From the NCBI RefSeq assembly GCF_003862495.1, contig NZ_RRCH01000023.1, positions 62,001-126,000 on the forward strand: DNA of 64,000 bases, written 5' to 3'. Source of the stretch: Halocatena pleomorpha. Lineage in GTDB: Archaea > Halobacteriota > Halobacteria > Halobacteriales > Haloarculaceae. The position numbers and the translations under genes were made by a program. Numbering within the stretch: position 1 is the first letter of the stretch; each line of letters starts with the position of its first letter. This document shows, in pieces, positions 1 through 8,611 of the stretch. The notes beneath the pieces are model-generated. The model did no database searches. It saw nothing but the letters and a program-made list of their open reading frames with translations, and was not told the DNA's origin.

Positions 1-226
1 CCATCCGTTGATGACTGCCGACTCCGTCGCGGATTTCTCCGAGCTCGCAGACGATCGATTCATCTACGGCACGCCCGAGCAGATCATCGAGCAGATCGAG
101 GCGATGCAAGATCGATTCTCGTTGAACCAGCTCGCGCTTCGCTTCCATCATTCCGGGATGCCGCCCGAACTGGTCGAAGACCAACTCCGACTGTTCGGTG
201 AGGAAGTCATCCCCGCGTTCGACTGA
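1..226 (+). CDS. LLM-class flavin-dependent monooxygenase, C-terminal fragment
   Basis: The frame is open from the left edge (first full codon at base 2) and stops at 226, so only about 74 C-terminal residues are seen. They contain the ending typical of luciferase-like flavin monooxygenases: FIYGTPEQIIEQIEAM (a GTPEQV-type motif), then LALRFHHSGMP and a final helix with LRLFGEEVIPAF. In this family the segment closes the TIM barrel and the last helix carries the reduced flavin side. The start lies outside the window, so substrate and partners cannot be judged. It reads toward the pectate lyase but is separated from it by 405 bp with a hairpin, so co-transcription is unlikely. Confidence 0.8.
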   Translation, partial: HPLMTADSVADFSELADDRFIYGTPEQIIEQIEAMQDRFSLNQLALRFHHSGMPPELVEDQLRLFGEEVIPAFD

Positions 227-265
227 TCCGCGCTTTCCACTGTGAGCCGTGGTGTCCCCTGTGAC

Positions 266-295
266 CGTTCCTACTATGGGAACGACTATCCCATA
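266..295. repeat. Nested inverted repeats after the monooxygenase gene
   Basis: CGTTCC (266-271) pairs perfectly with GGAACG (279-284). TATGGG (275-280) pairs with CCCATA (290-295). The two hairpins are mutually exclusive because they share bases. They lie 40-70 bp after the monooxygenase stop, so a transcript-end structure or a protein-binding site are both possible; the sequence alone does not decide. Confidence 0.45.
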
Positions 296-583
296 ACCGT
301 CCGGATGCGGCGTCACACGCCTGATCTCCGGAAGGAAACGACACTCCGAACGCAGCTATCGTTTGTCCGTAGCGAATCGATCGGTGTGAACCCATAGCGG
401 GGCCGTGCGTGCTGTATCTTGCAGAATGAAAAATTCAATGAGACGGAAGTGAATAATGGTCGGTGGTCGTCTAGTCATTACAATAGTACGTCTGTAACTG
501 TTCGGTAGATGGGAACCAGCTGTGTTCCGATCACCATCTGTCTCCATATCCTTTTCCTAACTGTATAATAGTAATTTTTATTG

Positions 584-600
584 AGATAAGTTTATTATCT
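584..600. promoter_or_regulatory. Inverted repeat in the pectate lyase promoter region
   Basis: AGATAA (584-589) and TTATCT (595-600) form perfect 6-bp arms around GTTTA, 32-48 bp upstream of the pectate lyase ATG and inside an AT-rich promoter-like stretch. The position, overlapping where the TATA box would lie, suits a repressor operator. This is inference from symmetry and place only. Confidence 0.4.
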
Positions 601-631
601 GTGTCGTATATTACTGTAATGGTGTCTATTA

Positions 632-1906
632 ATGGCACACAACAGACGCACGTTTCTACGTGCGATCGCGGTTGGGAGTATCGGAACCTCTGTCCTCGGT
701 GGAACCGCCACGGCGGTCCCGACCACCGAGCGCCGGGGATATGAAACGTTCAGCCAGTCGTCCTTTCAGGGGGGAGACGGCTTTGCCACGATGGGACCGT
801 GGCTCGAAGAGGGTGCCGAGGTGTACACGATCACCGAACCGACGCGGGAGGCCGTGGAGGCGGCGTTCACCGCGAGCGGGTCACGCGTGGTCGTCTTCGA
901 GACCAGCGGGACGATCGACCTCGGCGGCGAGCCGTTGGTGATCACGGAGGACAACTGTTGGGTAGCGGGCCAGACCGCCCCCTCGCCAGGTATCACCTTC
1001 ATCAAGGGGATGGTACAGATCGGTGCCAACAACTGCGTTGTTCAGCACATCCGCTCACGGATCGGACCGGGTTCTGACGGGAACATTCAGGGCAACGACG
1101 CGATCAACACCCAAGACGACACCCAGAACAACGTCATCGATCACTGCACGGCCTCGTGGGGCGTCGACGAATGCATGTCCGTCGGCTATGACACCGACAG
1201 AACGACGTACTCGAACAACCTGATCTACGAAGGATTGTATGATCCGTACGGAGACGGCTCCGATCACAACTACTGTACACTGATCGGTGATGGAGCCGAC
1301 CACGTCACGTTGCTCGGCAACGTCTGGGCCAAAGCCCGCAACCGGATTCCACGGCTCAAAAGCGACACACGAACCGTCGTCGTCAATAACTTCTGTTATT
1401 TCTTCGACGAGGCGTCGAACACCGACAGCTCGGCTGAAACGACGTGGGTCGGCAACAAGTACACCGGTGTGACGGCTACAGGTGAATCAATCGTCGAAGG
1501 CAGTGGCACGGTGTACAGCGAAGACAACGTCACGGCCGATCCGCCCATCGACTCGGATGTCTCGTTCGTCGAGGGCGACACCACCAGCTCGAAACCGCTC
1601 TGGCCAGACGGATTGACTGCCCTTTCGTCCGATACCGTCGAGAGCCACAATCTCGGGACGGCCGGCGCACGGCCTGCTGATCGGACCGCTAACGACGAGC
1701 GGATCGTTGGTGAGATCACTGACCGGGCGGGTAACGACCGCCTCGACAGTCCGTACGACTACTGGGTCGGCCACCCCGATGAGGTCGGCGGGTACCCATC
1801 GCTCTCGAACAACACGCATTCACTCTCGGTCCCCGGTAGCGGACGTCGTGAGTGGCTTCGAGCGTGGGCGCGCGCCGTCGAGGATCCGAACGCCAGCCCA
1901 CCCTGA
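632..1906 (+). CDS. Secreted pectate lyase, polysaccharide lyase family 1
   Basis: A 424-residue exported enzyme expected to cleave alpha-1,4-polygalacturonate by beta-elimination, giving unsaturated oligogalacturonides. A Tat signal opens the protein (NRRTFLRA, then a hydrophobic stretch ending in an Ala-rich site near residue 28). The mature part is a right-handed beta-helix with PL1 landmarks: DAINTQDDTQNNVIDHC followed by SWGVDE (calcium-site and substrate-cleft region), a basic RNRIPRLK segment after LLGNVW that could hold the catalytic Arg, and the C-terminal VGGYPSL typical of archaeal and bacterial PL1 enzymes. No extra binding module is seen. It has its own AT-rich promoter region and would feed the importer encoded just downstream on the opposite strand. 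PL1 assignment is firm; preference for plain pectate over methylated pectin is inferred. Confidence 0.9.
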   Translation: MAHNRRTFLRAIAVGSIGTSVLGGTATAVPTTERRGYETFSQSSFQGGDGFATMGPWLEEGAEVYTITEPTREAVEAAFTASGSRVVVFETSGTIDLGGEPLVITEDNCWVAGQTAPSPGITFIKGMVQIGANNCVVQHIRSRIGPGSDGNIQGNDAINTQDDTQNNVIDHCTASWGVDECMSVGYDTDRTTYSNNLIYEGLYDPYGDGSDHNYCTLIGDGADHVTLLGNVWAKARNRIPRLKSDTRTVVVNNFCYFFDEASNTDSSAETTWVGNKYTGVTATGESIVEGSGTVYSEDNVTADPPIDSDVSFVEGDTTSSKPLWPDGLTALSSDTVESHNLGTAGARPADRTANDERIVGEITDRAGNDRLDSPYDYWVGHPDEVGGYPSLSNNTHSLSVPGSGRREWLRAWARAVEDPNASPP

Positions 1907-2049
1907 CCGGACACGCTTCAGCGTCTTCGAGAATCATCCGCTACAACCGGATCGCGGTACCGGCCGATCCGATCGGTGTATCCGTACCGCGTCGCACAAC
2001 CGTCCCACGACAGCGTTCGTCCGGTCATGTCGGATTTGGACGTGGTGCG

Positions 2050-2274
2050 TCACTCACTACCGAGCGCTGACCAGAGCGCGGCGACGGCGTACACCCCGAG
2101 CGTGACGACGATTAGTGAGAGTCCCCACAGACCGAGCAGCCCACTGATCTCTCCTGTCGTGACGAACCCCCCGAGGGCGATCAGTACGACGCCGATCCCG
2201 AGGACGGTCCATGACAGCGGCCGGCCTGGGATCAACGCCGTCAAACCGGCGTCGCGTTCGCTCGTCTCACTCAT
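2050..2274 (-). CDS. Small two-helix membrane protein trailing the ABC operon
   Basis: A 74-residue protein with two hydrophobic segments (about residues 20-40 and 45-68) separated by a short Gly-rich turn. I do not recognise a family. Its start is supported by a GGAGG Shine-Dalgarno sequence at 2284-2288, nine bases before the ATG. It follows the last ATPase gene by 51 bp, with a strong hairpin in between, so it may be translated from the same message or from a processed part of it. A role in membrane organisation of the transporter is only a guess from position. Confidence 0.6.
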   Translation of the reverse strand: MSETSERDAGLTALIPGRPLSWTVLGIGVVLIALGGFVTTGEISGLLGLWGLSLIVVTLGVYAVAALWSALGSE

Positions 2275-2289
2275 CAGCTATTTCCTCCG

Positions 2290-2309
2290 TACGGCGCTCC
2301 CGCGCCGTA
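2290..2309 (-). other. Strong hairpin between the last ATPase gene and the small membrane gene
   Basis: TACGGCGC (2290-2297) and GCGCCGTA (2302-2309) are perfect 8-bp arms around TCCC. On the minus strand the order is ATPase stop (2326), hairpin, then the GGAGG ribosome site (2288-2284) and ATG (2274). It could be an attenuator, an RNA-processing or stability element, or a structure that affects translation of the small gene. Confidence 0.55.
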
Positions 2310-2325
2310 TCTGTCTGTGTGTGGC

Positions 2326-3378
2326 TCACTCATGCAGCGGCTCACTCTCCCAGTAGTCATGCGTCTCGTCGCTCCGAAAGCAGTGGCTCTCGTGGTTGGG
2401 ACCGACATCGTACGATTCCGGTTGGGTCGCTCGGCACGCTGCTCGTGCTCGTGGACACCGCGTATGGAACCGACAGCCGGATGGTGGATTCGTCGGATCG
2501 GGAACGTCGATCTCCCTGATCGGAACTTCCGTTTCGACATCCTCGTACAGTTCCGGCGTCGCCCACTTCAACACCTTCGTATAAGGGTGTTGAGGGTTCT
2601 TGAGGATCTCGTTGACCGGTCCGATCTCTACGATCTGACCGAGATACATCACGGCAATCCGGCCGTCAGCCTGCTGGGCGATATACCGGGCGTTCGAGAG
2701 GTCGTGTGAGATGAACAGATACGACGTGTCAAACACCGACTGGAGTTCGAGCATGATGTCCATCATCTCGACGCGCAGCGACACGTCGAGCGCGCTGATC
2801 GCTTCGTCAGCGAGAACCACGTCTGGGTTCACCAGCAGCGATCTGACCAACACGACCCGCTGTTGTTCGCCGCCCGAGAGTTGGTGGGGATACCGGTTGA
2901 CGAAATCTTCGGCCGGTGACATCCCGACGTGTTCGAGCAGCGTGAGAATCCGCTCTTGGCGTTCCTCGTAGCTTAGCTCCGGTTGCCACCGTTTGAGCGG
3001 CAACATCAACGAGGTGAGAACGCGCTGGTTCGGATTGAGTGCGCTGCCTGGGTCTTGATGGATGATCTGTAGCGAGCGGCGGATCTCCTCGAACGGCAGT
3101 TGGATTTCTCCACGGCTCTCACGGGCGTCCCAGATGTCCTGTCCGCGGTAGGTCACCGACCCGCTGGTCGGACGCTGGGCACCGATCGCAGTCTTTCCGA
3201 GTGTGGACTTTCCACAGCCGCTTTCACCGATCAGCGCGACAACGTCGTTCTCTTCGATGTCCAATGAGACACCGTCGACTGCGCGGACGGGATTCTCGTT
3301 CGATAAAACGTCGAGTCGCCCGTCCTGACTGTTGAACTCGACGGTTACATCCTCCATCGAAAGGAGTGGCTCACTCAT
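2326..3378 (-). CDS. ABC transporter ATPase, oligopeptide/dipeptide-importer class (DppF/OppF type)
   Basis: A 350-residue nucleotide-binding subunit with Walker A GESGCGKS, signature LSGGEQQR, Walker B VVLADEAISALD and the H-loop Asp-His pair FISHDL. The C-terminal oligo_HPY extension contains GCRFHTRCPRARAAC, typical of ATPases of peptide-class importers. I chose the ATG at 3378 because it overlaps the preceding gene's stop by ATGAGTGA, the same overlap used between the two permease genes; a GTG at 3387 is possible. It is the fifth gene of a compact operon (lipoprotein, permease, permease, ATPase, ATPase). Because pectin genes surround it, the cargo may be acidic oligosaccharides rather than peptides. 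Confidence 0.9.
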   Translation of the reverse strand: MSEPLLSMEDVTVEFNSQDGRLDVLSNENPVRAVDGVSLDIEENDVVALIGESGCGKSTLGKTAIGAQRPTSGSVTYRGQDIWDARESRGEIQLPFEEIRRSLQIIHQDPGSALNPNQRVLTSLMLPLKRWQPELSYEERQERILTLLEHVGMSPAEDFVNRYPHQLSGGEQQRVVLVRSLLVNPDVVLADEAISALDVSLRVEMMDIMLELQSVFDTSYLFISHDLSNARYIAQQADGRIAVMYLGQIVEIGPVNEILKNPQHPYTKVLKWATPELYEDVETEVPIREIDVPDPTNPPSGCRFHTRCPRARAACRATQPESYDVGPNHESHCFRSDETHDYWESEPLHE

Positions 3379-4399
3379 CAGCGACACCTCGTGGGTTGTT
3401 TCGGATCGGAACGGTTTCAGGAACCTCCGCGTGGTAATGACAGGATGCCTCGTGTTCGGTCTCGACAGTCATCAGTTCGGGTTCAATCGAGTGGCATTTC
3501 TCTTCGGCCATCGGACAGCGCGGATGGTACGAACAGCCCGAGATGTACTCGACCGGATCGGGTTTGTTCCCTTCGATCGTTCGGATCTCATCGGGTGGCG
3601 TCGTGAGATCCGGTGTTGTCGAGAGGAGCGCCCGTGTGTAGGGATGGGCGCTGTGGTACAGTAGTTGGTCGGTCTCGGTGATCTCCACGAAGTCGAAGGC
3701 GTACATCACCGCCATCCTGTCCGCAATCTTTGTCAGCAACGGCAGGTCGTGGGTGATGAACACCAGCGTGAGGTCGAACGTCTCTCGGATCCCGCGCAGA
3801 AGATCAATGATTGATCGTTGCATGAGCAGATCCAGCGCCGCCGTCGGTTCGTCAAGCAGCAACACTTCCGGTTCGAGAAGGAGGCTCAACGCGATGAGCG
3901 TGCGCTGTTGCATTCCACCGGACAGCTCGTGTGGGTGAGAGTCCAACACTCGATCAGGATCCAGATACAACTGTTCGAGGATCTCTTTGCCTCGTTCCAT
4001 GCCCGCCGGAACGTCGTACCCGTGGTCTTGCAGCGTCTCCCGGAAGTGATCTCTGATTGACATCACGGGGTTGAACGAGGTCATCGCCCCTTGGAACACC
4101 ATCGCAACCTGCTCCCAGCGAAATCGTCGCAGTTCCTCGGGATCGAGATCGAGCACCGAAATCGGATCACCATCCTCGGGGTAGTACGTCACCTCTCCGG
4201 ACACCGTTCCGGGTTCCGGAACCGCGTCGAGCAACGACAGTGCAACCATCGATTTGCCGCTGCCACTCTCTCCGACGATACCCAGCGTCTCCTCTCGATA
4301 CACGTCGAGATCGACGTTTCTGACGACGTTTGACTCCCCACGGTCGACGCCGAACGTGACAGCGAGATCGCGGATTTCGATGGCAACGTCGTCGGTCAT
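3371..4399 (-). CDS. ABC transporter ATPase, oligopeptide/dipeptide-importer class (DppD/OppD type)
   Basis: A 342-residue nucleotide-binding subunit pairing with the DppF-type protein. It has Walker A GESGSGKS, signature LSGGMQQR, Walker B VLLLDEPTAALD, switch FITHDL, and the C-terminal oligo_HPY region with GCSYHPRCPMAEEKC. A textbook ribosome site (AGGAGGTGAT, 4405-4414) lies five bases before its ATG, which settles the start; most neighbouring operon-leading genes look leaderless instead. It sits 25 bp after the second permease and overlaps the next ATPase gene by 8 bp. The class is firm; the transported solute is not shown by this subunit. Confidence 0.92.
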   Translation of the reverse strand: MTDDVAIEIRDLAVTFGVDRGESNVVRNVDLDVYREETLGIVGESGSGKSMVALSLLDAVPEPGTVSGEVTYYPEDGDPISVLDLDPEELRRFRWEQVAMVFQGAMTSFNPVMSIRDHFRETLQDHGYDVPAGMERGKEILEQLYLDPDRVLDSHPHELSGGMQQRTLIALSLLLEPEVLLLDEPTAALDLLMQRSIIDLLRGIRETFDLTLVFITHDLPLLTKIADRMAVMYAFDFVEITETDQLLYHSAHPYTRALLSTTPDLTTPPDEIRTIEGNKPDPVEYISGCSYHPRCPMAEEKCHSIEPELMTVETEHEASCHYHAEVPETVPIRNNPRGVADE

Positions 4400-4404
4400 T
4401 GTCG

Positions 4405-4414
4405 ATCACCTCCT
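4405..4414 (-). promoter_or_regulatory. Perfect Shine-Dalgarno sequence of the DppD-type ATPase gene
   Basis: On the minus strand AGGAGGTGAT stands five bases before the ATG at 4399. It matches the anti-Shine-Dalgarno end of archaeal 16S rRNA over all ten bases and fixes the start of an internal operon gene. Confidence 0.8.
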
Positions 4415-4424
4415 GATTCAGTGC

Positions 4425-5411
4425 TCATTCTGTCATCTCCTTGTCGTCGATCGTCTCCGCGTGGCGCGCCTGCAGCCGCACGTTGAAGATAGCGTCCATC
4501 GCTTGTGAAAGCAGAACGAACGCGAACGACATCAATATGATGGTAATCATCGGGAACACGAGCCACGGAAGCAGTTCGGATCTGGTTAGCGCGTTTTCCT
4601 GATATGCGAGGTTCATGAGTACACCCCAGTTGTACGTCGTGAACGGGAGAATGCCCAGAAAGTACAGCGACACTGACTCAAAGATGACGCGTCGAGACGT
4701 CAGTGACGCGTTGACGAGGATGAACGGCATGAGCTGGCCGGCCACGTCCCGGCGGAGTATTGATGACGTCGGGAGTCCCATGATCTGTGACGCCTCGACG
4801 TAGCTCTCTTCGCGGATGCTGAGCACCTGCGATCGGACCGTCCGGGCGAGACCGGGCCACATGTCGATACCGAGGAAGACGCCAACAATGTAGGGATTCG
4901 TCGGCTGGAAGATCGCCGTGATGACGATGATGAGCGGCAGTCCCGGGATCGTGATGATGATGTCCGCCAGCATCATGAGCACTGCGTCGACCGGGGTTCC
5001 ACGCATGAAGCCCGATAGCAGACCGACGACTGCCGCTACACCGACGGCGACGATGGCTCCTGCGAAGATCATCCTGAACATGTCCGGCGTCGCGTAGATG
5101 ATCTGGTCAAGGATCGATCGTCCGTAGAGGTCGGTGCCCAGCGGATAGGCCAGTTCCTGGAACGGTCCTTGCAGTTTTGGATGATCTCCCGAGGACGGTT
5201 TCGTAGCCAGCCAGACGCCGACCGTCCCCATCAGACCGTACAACAGGAGGATCGTTCCGGCTACGACGGCGCGCCAGTCGTGGATGGCGATCCGGAGCGG
5301 AGCGAGCACCGTCAGATCGAGCGTGCGTTTCAGTCGAGCCGACCGAGACGGTGGCTCTCGGTCGGTGTCGTCGAACAGCTCTTCGAAGTCGAGTTCGTCA
5401 GCCTCACTCAT
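4425..5411 (-). CDS. ABC transporter permease, DppC/OppC type
   Basis: A 328-residue inner-membrane permease. A polar N-terminus (SEADELDFEELF) precedes the first membrane helix near residue 50, the order seen in DppC-type subunits, where an N-terminal OppC_N segment precedes the BPD transport domain. The coupling motif appears as EASQIMGLPTSSILRRDV. The frame runs back to 5465, but the ATG at 5411 is preferred because it overlaps the upstream stop by ATGAGTGA and begins with the conserved acidic leader. It forms the channel together with the DppB-type partner encoded immediately before it. Confidence 0.9.
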   Translation of the reverse strand: MSEADELDFEELFDDTDREPPSRSARLKRTLDLTVLAPLRIAIHDWRAVVAGTILLLYGLMGTVGVWLATKPSSGDHPKLQGPFQELAYPLGTDLYGRSILDQIIYATPDMFRMIFAGAIVAVGVAAVVGLLSGFMRGTPVDAVLMMLADIIITIPGLPLIIVITAIFQPTNPYIVGVFLGIDMWPGLARTVRSQVLSIREESYVEASQIMGLPTSSILRRDVAGQLMPFILVNASLTSRRVIFESVSLYFLGILPFTTYNWGVLMNLAYQENALTRSELLPWLVFPMITIILMSFAFVLLSQAMDAIFNVRLQARHAETIDDKEMTE

Positions 5412-6423
5412 TCGAATCACCCGTTGAGATGCGTGGGTCGATGTAGCCGTATGTGAGATCAGCAATGTAGATGGCGAGCAGCGTGATCGTCGTGAACACG
5501 AGCAAGGTCCCCATCAACACGGGATAGTCGTGTAAGAGAACGGCGTCGTACAGCAGCTTTCCCATCCCGTTGTACGCGAAGATCTCCTCAACAACGACCG
5601 TACTCGACAGCACACCGGCGATCCCAATCATGAACTGGGTGTACAACGGCAGCACCGAGTTCCGTCCGACGTACTGCATCGCAACGCGAGAGCGCCGCAA
5701 CCCTCGAAGCTCTGCGACTCGGACGTAGTCGTCACCGAGCACCCGGATCGCGTTGCCCCGCATGGTAAGCGCGCCGCCCGTGGCAAGGATTCCCATCGAC
5801 ACCACTGGAAGTGTGGCGTGCCGGACGACGCTACTCATGTACTCCAGCGTGAATCCGGGATCGACGAACGTCCCATACCGGCCGTTGATCGGGAACACCG
5901 AGTATTCGATGCCCAACACGTACACGAGGATGATCGCAAAGATGTAGTAGGGCACCGAGTTGAGGAAGATCACGCCGATCGAAGCGACCGAATCGAACAG
6001 CGAGCGTTCCTTGTACGCCATCACCGCTCCGAGAAACAGACTCACCGTATAACCCAGAGCGAGCGCGTACACGCCGATGAACATGGTCCAGGGAACGCTT
6101 TGGAGTATCAGGTCCAACACCGGTTCTCCCTGATAGATCGAGGTGCCCATGTCTCCCTGTATGAGCAGCGAGTGGAGGTAGTTGTAGTACTGAACGTGCA
6201 GCGGTTTATCCGGGTTGACGTTCGCGTAATGTTCGACCATCTGATTGAGGAGATCGAGATTCACCGATCCCCCGACCTGTCCGGACTCAGCGAGGATCAT
6301 CGCGCGCATCGCCTCGGCTGGCCCACCTGGCATCGCTTGGTACAGCGCGAACGTGAACGTCACGGTCACGAAGAACGTGAGGACCATCTGGCCCGTGCGT
6401 TTCAGAACGTATCGTGGATGCAT
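5404..6423 (-). CDS. ABC transporter permease, DppB/OppB type
   Basis: A 339-residue permease. It opens with MHPRYVLKRTGQMVLTFFVT, the first helix typical of DppB (short positively charged N-terminus, then FxLYQxMPGGPAE). It keeps the GDMGTSIYQGEPV segment and an EAA-type loop (VRVAELRGLRRSRVAMQYV) that contacts the ATPases. It lies 6 bp after the solute-binding lipoprotein gene and overlaps the second permease gene by 8 bp. Family membership is firm; the solute is unknown, with pectin-derived oligosaccharides favoured by context. Confidence 0.92.
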   Translation of the reverse strand: MHPRYVLKRTGQMVLTFFVTVTFTFALYQAMPGGPAEAMRAMILAESGQVGGSVNLDLLNQMVEHYANVNPDKPLHVQYYNYLHSLLIQGDMGTSIYQGEPVLDLILQSVPWTMFIGVYALALGYTVSLFLGAVMAYKERSLFDSVASIGVIFLNSVPYYIFAIILVYVLGIEYSVFPINGRYGTFVDPGFTLEYMSSVVRHATLPVVSMGILATGGALTMRGNAIRVLGDDYVRVAELRGLRRSRVAMQYVGRNSVLPLYTQFMIGIAGVLSSTVVVEEIFAYNGMGKLLYDAVLLHDYPVLMGTLLVFTTITLLAIYIADLTYGYIDPRISTGDSNE

Positions 6424-6429
6424 GGATGG

Positions 6430-8247
6430 TCACTCGGCGCGATTGATCCAGCCGTGCATGAGTGCGGTTTCACCGGGGCGGTCCATATCGAGTTTGACGT
6501 TCTTCTCATCCCCTGATGGGAAGTCGTACGCCTCAACATCGCCCCACGAACCGCTGCGCTCCTCGATCCAAGTCAGATTCGGCAGATCGAAGTTGAACCA
6601 CTGGACGAGCGTCCGCGTCATTTTCTTCACTTCCTCGGTGGAGCTTGCGACCGGGAGATCGGTCATGAGCTGTGCTGGTTTGATGGTGACGCTGTCGCCG
6701 CCGAGTTCTTTAGCACCGACTTCGGAGGGAATCTTCAGTTCAAATGGAATCCCTGTGACACCCGTCTCCGCGTCGCTGGTCGGGTCACCGACTTCGACGC
6801 CGTAGAAATCGTTCGAGAAATACGATGTCGGATGCCACAGGGCGGCCGCGACGTGCCAGATCCACCACATATCGTGGTCGTACTGTTCCAACCTCTGGTA
6901 GTAGTCGTTCGACCCGACGGTCGTTACGTCCATTCCGAAGCCGAACGATTCGAGTTGGTCGCTGACCACGACGCCCGTCGAGGACTGGAACTGGCCGTCG
7001 TTTGTCAGGAAGGTGAATTCGACAGGATTTCCGTCCCCGTCGAGCACTGTCCCGTTTTCGCGCGTGTAGCCGGCCTTTTCCAGTTGCGTTACGGCCCCTG
7101 TTTCGTCGGCTTCGATGGGGTAGTTGATCAACTGGTCGGCCCATCCCTTGCCGAGGAACTTCTCGTGGATTGACGACCGGATACCGGTCTGCACTGCGGG
7201 CGGTTTCCCGACGAGTCCAGATTCTACAGCGGCGTCGACCATCGGGCGCAGATCCAGCGCGTGGGCGATCGCCCGCCGAACCGGACGCTTGGCCAGATGC
7301 TTGTTCTTCCAGTTGAACGTTATTTTCTGCATCCTGAACCAATCTATCTCTTTCCAGTTCTGGAGGTTGTCCGGGTAGTCAGCTCGGTCGACTTCACCGA
7401 TCAGCCCCTCCGGATACATGTCGAGTTCGTTGTTGACCTCCATAGCGCGAAGGTTTTCCGTCGCTATTTCCGAAATCAGACGCACTTGCTTGACGTTCGT
7501 TTGCTCCGCGAGCGGGTGATCCTCGTACAACTCGAAGGCGGTGTCGCTGTCGCTCCAATCGACCACCTTGTACGGACCGTTGCCGAGTCCCTCTTTAGAG
7601 AGTTGGTCGATCGGGATCTGCATGTTCCGGAGATCGTCGAAGACACCGTCCCGTTCTTTCTGTGTCGTCGCGTCTTGGAGTCGTTCGAGGTATTCCTTGT
7701 AGATCCAGCGCGGGGTGGTCAGCTTTCCGAACGTCTGATCCGTGAGATCCGCCCGCATCAGGTCCGACGAGACGTTTCCTTTGAACGTCCGTTCGATCGT
7801 GTAATCATCGACAAGCACGTTTTCCTTGATGTGTGATGTCTTAGGATCCTGTAGCCGTCTGATCTCCAGATACGTCCAGTAGTCCTCCGCCGTGAGATCA
7901 TCACCGCTCCACCACGAGTAGTCCTCGGGGAACTTGATCACGAGCGTGTTCCCGTCCGTCGAAAGGGATTTCGGCAGATCCGGCCAGACGTTCCCCGCGA
8001 CGTCTCCTTTGGCGATGTAGTGGTGGGTTTGGTCCTGAAGACTGTGGGCGAAATTCGACTGTCGGAAGATGTTGAACTGGACTTCAGTCGGTGATCGACC
8101 GAAGGCGTACACGAACGCCTCGCTGTCGTTCCCGCTGCCGCCTAAACAGCCTGCAAATCCTGCGATGCTGGCTGCGCCTGCCGCAGCCATGAACTCTCGT
8201 CGGCAAAGCCTCTCTTTGCCCCCTGCGTTCCGGTGTTGGAATGTCAT
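6430..8247 (-). CDS. Solute-binding lipoprotein, family 5 (peptide/oligosaccharide class)
   Basis: A 605-residue extracellular receptor that leads the ABC operon. The N-terminus has a Tat motif (CRREFMAAAG) and a lipobox ending at Cys34 (FAGC), so it is exported folded and lipid-anchored, as usual for haloarchaea. The body fits SBP family 5: KFPEDYSWWSGDDLTAEDYWTYLE is the usual DVxFSW-like segment, and PVRRAIAHALDL the conserved VRqAl-ai motif. Family 5 receptors bind peptides but also beta-oligosaccharides in Thermotoga and other extremophiles. Flanked by PL1 and PL22 genes, this one may bind oligogalacturonides or RG-I fragments. A TATA-like CCATAAAT stands at 8282-8289. Confidence 0.88.
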   Translation of the reverse strand: MTFQHRNAGGKERLCRREFMAAAGAASIAGFAGCLGGSGNDSEAFVYAFGRSPTEVQFNIFRQSNFAHSLQDQTHHYIAKGDVAGNVWPDLPKSLSTDGNTLVIKFPEDYSWWSGDDLTAEDYWTYLEIRRLQDPKTSHIKENVLVDDYTIERTFKGNVSSDLMRADLTDQTFGKLTTPRWIYKEYLERLQDATTQKERDGVFDDLRNMQIPIDQLSKEGLGNGPYKVVDWSDSDTAFELYEDHPLAEQTNVKQVRLISEIATENLRAMEVNNELDMYPEGLIGEVDRADYPDNLQNWKEIDWFRMQKITFNWKNKHLAKRPVRRAIAHALDLRPMVDAAVESGLVGKPPAVQTGIRSSIHEKFLGKGWADQLINYPIEADETGAVTQLEKAGYTRENGTVLDGDGNPVEFTFLTNDGQFQSSTGVVVSDQLESFGFGMDVTTVGSNDYYQRLEQYDHDMWWIWHVAAALWHPTSYFSNDFYGVEVGDPTSDAETGVTGIPFELKIPSEVGAKELGGDSVTIKPAQLMTDLPVASSTEEVKKMTRTLVQWFNFDLPNLTWIEERSGSWGDVEAYDFPSGDEKNVKLDMDRPGETALMHGWINRAE

Positions 8248-8366
8248 AGACTATCGTCCATCAATGCTCATGTTGATGCCACCATAAATCCTTTCATTGG
8301 ACACATCCCGGACACGATCGATTGACTAACCGAAAGCTTTGCAACCACGGCAGTGAACACTCGCGT

Positions 8367-8588
8367 ATGAACCGCGACCGGGCAATTGCGTCGCTCTGTC
8401 GATCCGCACGCGGATTGCAACTCCTGTTCGTCGTCTCTCTCGTTTCAATCGGCGTGTTGCTCGCCTCCCTCCGTGTCGTCACTCCCGGCTCAGCGACGCA
8501 CGTCATCACAATGGTGCAACTGGTTACGTTCGCGGGACTGTTCGCTCTTACAGGGACCGCGTTACTGATCTGTGTCCGTTGGAGCTAA
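8367..8588 (+). CDS. Small membrane protein of unknown function
   Basis: A 73-residue reading frame from the ATG at 8367. It has a basic N-terminus (MNRDRAIASLCRSARG) followed by two hydrophobic segments, about residues 17-36 and 47-68. I recognise no family. It is divergent from the importer operon and 54 bp upstream of the oligogalacturonate lyase, in the same direction. It may be a real small membrane protein or a chance frame; amphipathic composition and the basic leader favour the former. Upstream in-frame codons to 8322 are less likely to be translated because they are polar and lack a start context. Confidence 0.45.
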   Translation: MNRDRAIASLCRSARGLQLLFVVSLVSIGVLLASLRVVTPGSATHVITMVQLVTFAGLFALTGTALLICVRWS

Positions 8589-8611
8589 ACGCCGGTCGTT
8601 TCATGGGTGGC

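Larger units (their letters stand above)
227..631. other. Intergenic region upstream of the pectate lyase
   Basis: No convincing gene. The first half has ordinary composition and holds the nested inverted repeat at 266-295. From about 540 the sequence becomes very AT-rich and probably carries the pectate lyase promoter, with the inverted repeat at 584-600. Short ORFs on the minus strand here have no recognisable features and look fortuitous. Confidence 0.6.
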
